Positions 57,430 to 64,000 of a stretch of DNA of 64,000 nt are shown here, one piece after another. The stretch's first letter is position 1, and the number at the start of each line of letters is the position of its first letter. A model generated the notes under the pieces. The model had not been told where the DNA came from. It saw only the letters and a program-made list of their open reading frames with translations, and made no database searches. The DNA is from Planococcus citri (lineage: Eukaryota; Arthropoda; Insecta; Hemiptera; Pseudococcidae), in NCBI RefSeq assembly GCF_950023065.1, contig NC_088681.1, forward strand, positions 53,354,836-53,418,835, written 5' to 3'. The position numbers and the translations under genes are program-made.

Positions 57430-57720
57430 ATATTTCTCATCACTACTCCTCAGACCCTCGTGATACTTTTTCAATTCCCAAACGTGCCACATTCTGCTCG
57501 TTCTAAGCAATTCGGCACCAAATTGTTTATTCCTGGCGCAGAACCCGCTCACTTTTCTGGTCAATATTTCTCATCAGTACCTACTTTTCAGACACTTGTG
57601 ATGGGTACCTTTTGTGATTTCCAAACGTGCAATATTCTGTTCGGGTTAAAGAACTCAAGTCCGAAATTTTTCATTCCTGGCGCAGAACCCGCTTACCTCT
57701 CTGGTCGAAAAAAACGACAT
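57430..57720 (+). repeat. Two-copy repeat with ATTCCTGGCGCAGAACCCGCT
   Basis: Two tandem units of about 143 bp, each with CCAAACGTGC, TATTCTG or ATTCTG, and ATTCCTGGCGCAGAACCCGCT (57531 and 57674). Inverted relatives AGCGGGTTCTGCGCCAGGAA lie near 59994 and 60131. Frame 57460-57723 is a repeat frame. Confidence 0.75.
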
Positions 57721-59990
57721 TAAAGAGTTCTCCGTGAGATTTCTGCTCACAAATGAACCTTTCGAACAAGCACTTTCTGATCTGAATGAAACTAAACTTG
57801 ATTGAAAGAGTAGGGTATCCCTTAAAATATCTGTAACTAAATTTTCTGAGGATGCTAAATGTTCATTTTGGGACTTTTGACGAATTCTTAAAAAATCAAA
57901 GAAAAATCATTTTTTTGAGGAAAGTTAAACCAATGCGAGAAATCCCCTCAAATCAACTCCCACGCATCAACAACCACTAATTTTGACCCATTTTAGAGCC
58001 CCCAACGATTTGAATGAGAGGACAAATTCGAAAACTCGTTGCTGGGAGATCCAAAAAAAGTCAAATGGCATAAAATGAACTAGGTTGTTCTCACGTTTTT
58101 TCTCTTCAGTTTTTTAAATAATGCTTACACCAATTCGCGTAGCAAAAATCCCACCCCTTTGGCCTTTACACATCAACACACTATAACTGAGACGAATTAA
58201 TACACTCGTATAAAACACAGTCAAACAACCAGCTCAGAGAACCTCTACAACAGAATCCCCTATATAACAAATCGCCCTAAAGATAACGTCCTGAGTGACG
58301 GATACCGATGCAATTAAAACCGTACGTTTAACAGATTACGTTAGAAAATTGAAAACCAAATCAAGAAGCGGGTCACTTTTCATCAGAAACTTCGTTCTTC
58401 GCGCTTTAGTACGAGATTTTAAGGTGATGAGAAAAGCGAAAAAAATAATTACATAGAGAAACGCGAACGCGATTGTAATTACCGCTGGAAATTATCTAAG
58501 GGCTGTATTTATACAGAAATTTTTTCTTCTCTTATTCGGCCGCGGCTTTAATAAAAGGCTCGACTTATCGTAGGATTTTAATTTTTTTTCATTATTTGAA
58601 CGACGTACTTGGTATCTTTTAACGCGGCCGAGCGGCTAAAAACGCCTAAGCTGTGCAAACTACTTTTTGGATAAGTTTATACGTACGAAATCAGAAAAAT
58701 TAACCTAGATAACAACATCGCGATTAGTAAATTTTTTCCTACAGTGGTGTACATACAGCCATTATTATAGAACCGTAAACTAAACAGTAGTTTGCGTATT
58801 TTCACCAAATACCACACAGCGTCAATTCTCTCTTCTCCTCTCTCTCTCTCTTCTTAGGTCTGATGATATCAAACGTGTATAGATGAGCATGAACATAGAG
58901 CTGCTGATGCGTTCGCGAAACTACAACCGAATATAATTGGCCCCGACGATGATGGCGATAAAAGCGTATAATGCTAATAAGTTGCATAATTACAACACCA
59001 ACCATAATAACGTACGTGTACCCTCTTTTTTTTTTCATGAAAAAAAAGTGTATACAGGGAACCTGAACCTGCTCGGATAAAAACTTCACAACCGTGCAAA
59101 TATTTTTCATTTTCAAAGCTTTTTCTATCTCTATCCCACCCTCGCCTAGGGTTCGTTGTCTGTTTCGCTCACTCTCCCTGTTCGACTCACTTCGTACTCA
59201 TACACGAGGTAGACGTTTTCACGTGCTACTGGTATTCCCAATTTGAAAATGTACCAGCATTACTGATATTAAACTGTCTGTCGGTGTCGTAAATTAACGT
59301 CATAAGGGAAAATTTTGTTATTTTTTTCGCCACCACGTTTGTGTAACGGCAATCTTATTAATTTCAATGTAACACGCTTTCCTTCGTCCACGCTAGCTAT
59401 ACCTAATGTTGTATATTTTCGATACGAAATGTCACGTTTCCTTCCCCATTTTTCGTCTTTTATTTCGTATTTATCACGTATGCATGAATTCAACTATCCA
59501 TCTACATAATGTACTTACCTACTCAGACCCCTACAAATACACCCACGTTGAAATGACCTTTATTTACCTGAATCTAATCTTGAAATCGACGAAATGATTT
59601 GTAAACAACGCGGGCCTTGTTTTGTATGGTAAATAGGTAATTATAATTTAATAGTATTCGTCGTTTTAAGGTTGATTAATCACTAACATTTTGATGAATT
59701 ACTTACCTATAAGCACTATACAGCAGTACGTAGAGCATTATTCCGGAAAACAGCGAGCCCATAGAATGAATTTTTCAAAATACTTCCTGTTTTTTTTTGA
59801 GTTTTTAAAAGTCCAAACAATTCGTACAAGAAACCTCTCTTCCTCCCTTCCCTTGAGGGGTATGGGCCAGGAATGAAAAATTAGGCCCACAATTGTTTTG
59901 AAATGAGCAGAATGAGGCTGGTTTATGAAATAAAAAAAGTGTATTATAAATATCTGAAGTAAAGTGACGAGAAATGTCGACTAAAAATTC
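57721..59990. other. Non-coding stretch, no gene recognised
   Basis: Short frames only. No exon continuing Ig2 of the Dpr-like gene was found. CTCTCTCT and TATA words only. Confidence 0.45.
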
Positions 59991-60160
59991 TGAGCGGGTT
60001 CTGCGCCAGGAATGAGAAAAATCTGTTTTGAATGGTATAGAACAAACAGAATGTGGTTTGAAAATTGAAGAAATTATTACTAGGGGTCTAAAAAGTAGCG
60101 ATTAGAAATACATGACTATAGAAAAATAAGCGGGTTCTGCGCCAGGAAGGAACAAAATGA
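59990..60160 (-). repeat. Inverted counterpart of the 57430-57720 repeat
   Basis: Two units, each with AGCGGGTTCTGCGCCAGGAA (near 59994 and 60131) followed by an ACAAA(A/C)A(T/G) stretch, in reverse orientation to 57430-57720. The two blocks may be ends of a 2.7-kb inverted element, but I find no clean termini. Confidence 0.6.
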
Positions 60161-60465
60161 ACTTATATTGAAAATCTGTCTAATCCTATTGACCTTGAAT
60201 TTTTCTCACCTGAAAATCAAATTTTGAACTACCGTCAGTTGATTTTCCAATTTTTGGTGAATTTTTGAAAATGGTGGAAGTGTTTCTTCAGTTTATTTAT
60301 AAGTAGATATGTATTTTCTGCAAAAAGAGTAACTCTCGAGATAAAAGTCTGAAAATCAATTTGTATGCCGAAGTCGACTTTCCGAATATTTCGCAATGAT
60401 TTTTGAGCCTGTCCGGAGCCGTAGCAAAAATTGACTTTTCTTCAGTAATTTCCGATGTATGTACA

Positions 60466-60716
60466 TCGTCGGTTTCCAATACAAGGGTTCTATGTCCATG
60501 TTTTTTTCCCCCAGGTTTTAAACGTTTCGGGTACGGTTATAGTAGGTCTTTAAGTAGGTACTCATAAAAAAAATAAAAAATGTTGTTTGTCAAACCACAT
60601 TTTTTATTTTTTTGATGAGTACCTACTTAAAGACCTACTATAACCGTACCCGAAACGTTTAAAACCTGGGGGAAAAAAAAACATGGACATAGAACCTTTG
60701 TATTGGAAACCGACGA
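60466..60716. repeat. Compact near-perfect palindrome
   Basis: Arms of about 115 bp start at TCGTCGGTTTCCAATACAA (60466) and end at TTGTATTGGAAACCGACGA (60716). They differ by a handful of bases, with a loop around GTTGTTTGTCAAACCAC. Inner arm words AGTAGGTACTCAT and ATGAGTACCTACT mirror exactly. Probably a recent small foldback or MITE. No gene. Confidence 0.9.
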
Positions 60717-60909
60717 CATAGTTTCTGACAAGGGCGACGTTTTACTTAAATTTGGCTAGCCTTAGAAAGCATTTGATCAATGTCGAGAACTAAAAATTTA
60801 ATCCCACAGCTGAATATTTCAGAAAGCATGTGTATGTTCAAAAGTGAATTTTCGACTATGTTTTATTGATGAGAAATTAATTTTCGAACTCGCGTTCCCT
60901 AGGCATTTT

Positions 60910-63440
60910 AGTGCCTTTTTCGATCTCGTATGGTGAATTTTTGAAAATCAAATTCATGCCAAAAATGAGGGGGAAAATCAACATTTTACCAAAATGATGA
61001 AGAAAGCTGAAATTTTGGATATACCCTATTTTCTACAAGCCAAATCGATTGGAAACTGTTCATACCGTTTTGAGCAGTTCTGGAGCCTCCAACAGATTTC
61101 TGAAGCTCAAAATTCTCACAAAATTACATCAAAATGGAGTTAAAAAGCCGAAATTTATTTTGCAAAGTAATTTCAATACGCTACGAAGTTGACTGCAGGT
61201 AGATTTAAAGTTGTTTTGGAGCCTCCAGTAGATTTTTGAAACTTGAAATTTCCCAAAATTTCATCAAACGGAGATGGAAAGCCAAAATTCATTCTGCAAA
61301 CTAATTTCAACACTCTACAAAGTCGACTGCTGGTGGATTTCAAATTGTTTTGGAGCCTGTAGCGACTTTTTGAAAGGTTTTATGGCGTTTTTTGGAAAAT
61401 TCAAATTTCCAAAAAGTAGCTGGAAGCTTCAAAACCATTTGAAACCACCATGCAGTCGACTTCGTTTCGTATTGAAATTAGTTTGCGAAGTAATATTTCA
61501 GCTTGCTAACTCCATTTGATAAAATGACGTGGGAATTTCAAGTTTCAAAAATCTGGTGGAGACTCCAGTAATTTTTAAAAAGGTCGCTAGAGGCTCCAAA
61601 TGACTTGAATCCACCAAAAGTCGTCTTCATAGGGTGTTAAAATTGGAGTGCAGAGTAAATTTCGGCTTTCCATCTCGGTTTGATGAAACTTGGAGGAAAT
61701 TTCAAGTTTCAAAAATCTACTGGAGGCTCCAGTAATTTTCAAAAAGTTGCTGAAGGCTCTAAAAAACATTAGTTGCAGAATAAATTTCAGCTTTCCAACT
61801 CCATTTGATGAAGTTTTGTTGGAATTTCGAGTTTCAGAAATCTGCTGGAAGCTCCAGTAATTTTCAAAAAGTCGCTGGAGGCTCCAAATGACTTGAAGCC
61901 ACCTGAAGTCGTCTTCGTAGGGTGTTAAAATTTGAGTGCAGAGTAAATTTCGGCTTTCCATCTCGGTTTGATGAAACTTGGGGGAAATTTCAAGTTTCAA
62001 AAATCTATTGGAGGCTCCAGTAATTTTCAAATTGTTGCTGAAGGCTCCAAAAGGCATTATACCTAGTTGCAAAGTAAATTTCGGCTTTCCAACTCCATTT
62101 GATGAAGTTTTGTTGGAATTTCGAGTTTCAGAAATCTGCTGGAAGCGCCAGTAATTTTCAAAAAGTGGCTGGAGGCTCCAAATGACTTGAACCGACCTGA
62201 AGTTGTCTTCATAGGGTGTTAAAATTAGAGTGCAGAGTAAATTTCGGCTTTCCATCTCAGTTTGATGAAATTTTGAGAAAATTTCAAGTTTCAAAAATCT
62301 ACTGGAGGCTCCAGTAATTTTCAAAAAGTTGCTGCAGGCTTCAATAGGCATTAGTTGCAGAATAAATTTCGGCTTTCCCACTCCATTTGATGAAATTTTG
62401 TGGGAATTTCTAGTTTCAGAAATCTGCTGGAGGCTCCAGTAATTTTCGAAAAGTCACTGGAGGCTCCAAATAACTTGAACCGACCTGATGTCGTCTTCAT
62501 TGGGTGTTAAAATTGGAGTGCATAGTAAATTTTGGCTTTCCATCTTGGTTTGATGAAAGTTGGAGGAAATTCCAAGTTTCAAAAATCTACTGGAGGCTCC
62601 AGTAATTTTCAAAAAGTTGCTGAAGGCTCCAAAAGACATTAGTTGCAGAGTAAATTTCGACTTTCCCACTCCATTTGATGAAATTTTTTGAGAAGTTCGA
62701 GTTTCAGAAATCTGCTGGAGGCTCCAGTAATTTTCAAAAACTTGCTGGAGGCTCCAAAATACGTTGGTTGCAGAGTAAGTTTCGGTTTTTCTACTCCGTT
62801 TGATGAAATTTTGTGGAAATTTCAAGTTTCAAAAATCTACTGGAGGCTCCAGTAATTTTCAAAAAATCGCTGTAGGCTCCAAAACAACTTTAAATCTACC
62901 TGCAGTCAACTTCGTAGCGTATTGAACTTACTTTGCAGAATAAATTTCGGCTTTCCAACTCCATTTGATGAAATTTTGTGATGGGAATTTCGAGTTTCAG
63001 AAATCTGCTGGAGGCTCCAGAACTGCTCAAAACGGTTTGAAACAGTTTCCAATCGATTTGGCATGTCGAAAATAAGGTATATCCCAAATTTCAGCTTTCT
63101 TGGTCATTTTGGTAAAATTTTGATTTTATTCCTCATTTTTGGCCAAAATTTGATTTTCAAAAATTCACCAAAAATCGAAAAAGGCACTTTAGCGCTTAAA
63201 ATTTTGACAAGTGATAAATTTTTGCCTGATCTTTTGATCTATTTTCGCACGGTTTGAAAAATTTCGTGTTGGAATGCAAAATCTGCGATTTCAGCTGACC
63301 TGTCAATCAAAATGGCTGCCATTTACATAGTAAGTAGGGCCACTTTTTTTCGAGGACAAGGGCTAGAAATGTTCCTTAGGACTCCCCCTTTAAGAAAAAA
63401 ACTGTCCCGGAGGATCGACGGAAGGGGAGGGGGTGCAATA
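60910..63440. mobile_element. Large foldback with expanded dimer satellite interior
   Basis: Same family as 21327-23048. The inner left arm starts near 60910 (the outer left arm is missing). The right arm is complete, through AATCAAAATGGCTGCCATTT (63306), CCCTTTAAGAAAAAA and a G-rich edge ending near 63440. Between 61580 and 62900 the GGAGGCTCCAGTAATTTTCA monomer is amplified. A marker (GTCTTC(A/G)TAGGGTGTTAAAATT) recurs near 61622, 61911, 62210 and 62494, which is a dimer repeat of about 284-300 bp. The 264-codon minus frame at 61587-62381 is a reading of this repeat. Confidence 0.82.
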
Positions 63441-64000
63441 GATCCTTATGCGGGCTCCCCGACTTGCAAAAGTTGAACTGAATTAATATTATTCACATTA
63501 ATTCACTTTGCTGGAAAAAATTTATATTGAAAATTTAAAGCTGTTTTATTCGGGATTTTTACGTATAGCTACCCCTCTCTCCCATCGCTTCGCCCAAAAA
63601 ATCTGCTTTAACATTGACTTTGACAAATTCACAGTGGTCAGTGAACTGTTATCAAAGGTTTGCAGAAATTTTACAAAGTTTCTTCAAAAAATTATCAAAT
63701 TATCAAAAAATGCAATCGAATTTTTAAAATTCAACTAGGTACTATATGATAACTAATTGCTAAAAATTTGACTGAAATTAGTGCTCGAGTAGTAATGTTC
63801 TCTTATTAAGATGATTTTTGTAAATTTTATTTTAAAAACTTTGATTTTTGTTTGAGTGAAAATTATAAGTACCTACCTAGAAAAAAATCGACGGTTTTCA
63901 TTTCTTTAAACGACTACCTATTGCTAAACTGATACCTAACTACCTACGTGATTCTATTTTCTCAATTTTTTTGTCGTAAATTCCTGTATAAATGAACCAA
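63441..64000. other. Right end of window, nothing recognised
   Basis: AT-rich DNA without repeats or an exon that I can identify. TACCTACCTAG words near 63872. Confidence 0.5.

Noticed and set aside
61587..62381. A 264-codon minus-strand frame with repeated GASSRFLKLEI-type peptides
   Set aside because: The peptide repeats are translations of the GGAGGCTCCAG monomers; other copies carry stops and opposite orientation.
53556..64000. Exon for the second half of Ig2 of the Dpr-like gene
   Set aside because: I looked for the strand F D-S-G-x-Y-x-C pattern with splice sites and did not find it; it probably lies beyond the window.

Overview
This is a eukaryotic, AT-rich, intron- and repeat-dominated window with very low coding density. 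It is almost certainly from an insect. The conserved coding pieces are two immunoglobulin-domain exons of the arthropod Dpr family and a duplicated cathepsin B gene with short GT-AG introns. Amplified cathepsin B genes, an abundance of hAT, Penelope and foldback repeats and the base composition would suit a sternorrhynchan hemipteran (mealybug, scale or aphid), but that is inference. There are no operons, CRISPR arrays or prokaryotic signals. Most of the short open frames are chance frames in AT-rich DNA or frames through repeats.

Layout. Positions 1-14145 have no recognisable gene except one unplaced 185-codon frame (8658-9215, minus). They hold a higher-order satellite (about 3770-6190) with a related arm (6840-7310), and a T-rich low-complexity block (9680-12070). 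A Dpr-like exon lies at 14146-14356 and the next at 53428-53555, both plus, with compatible splice phase. The 39 kb between them is one giant intron, and everything else in that span is nested inside it.

The intron carries two paralogous six-exon cathepsin B genes, both antisense to the host. Copy 1 (28163-29758) has an in-frame TAA in exon 3 and is probably a pseudogene. Copy 2 (34828-36350) is open, keeps the catalytic residues, and has a remodelled occluding-loop region. They arose by a segmental duplication that includes flanking DNA, so each copy serves as an empty-site control for insertions in the other.

Mobile elements are layered. A short hAT-type element (23653-27821, 8-bp target duplication) interrupts the duplicated flank. 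It is itself interrupted by a Penelope-like retroelement arranged as a near-perfect 1683-bp palindrome with an 84-bp spacer, flanked by a 13-bp direct repeat. Between the cathepsin copies, a decayed LINE reverse-transcriptase tail (about 31775-33990) is split by two more hAT-type elements, each with 8-bp duplications. Several foldback elements occur, with TA at the edges in three cases (17011-17608, 21327-23048, 46676-47716). Others lie at 36881-37672, 39620-41008, 45910-48460 and 60466-60716. A tRNA-derived SINE lies at 41501-41982 with a 10-bp target duplication.

Positions 53556-64000 have no recognised exon. They hold a CGTTCGCGAACG/CGAATCGATTCG satellite (54580-55800), a related array of which also sits at 39080-39600, then AT-rich duplicated sequence, a compact palindrome (60466-60716) and a large inverted higher-order repeat (60910-63440). 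No new multi-gene biological system is supported. The most informative content is the transposon stratigraphy, the intronic cathepsin B pair and the palindromic Penelope element.
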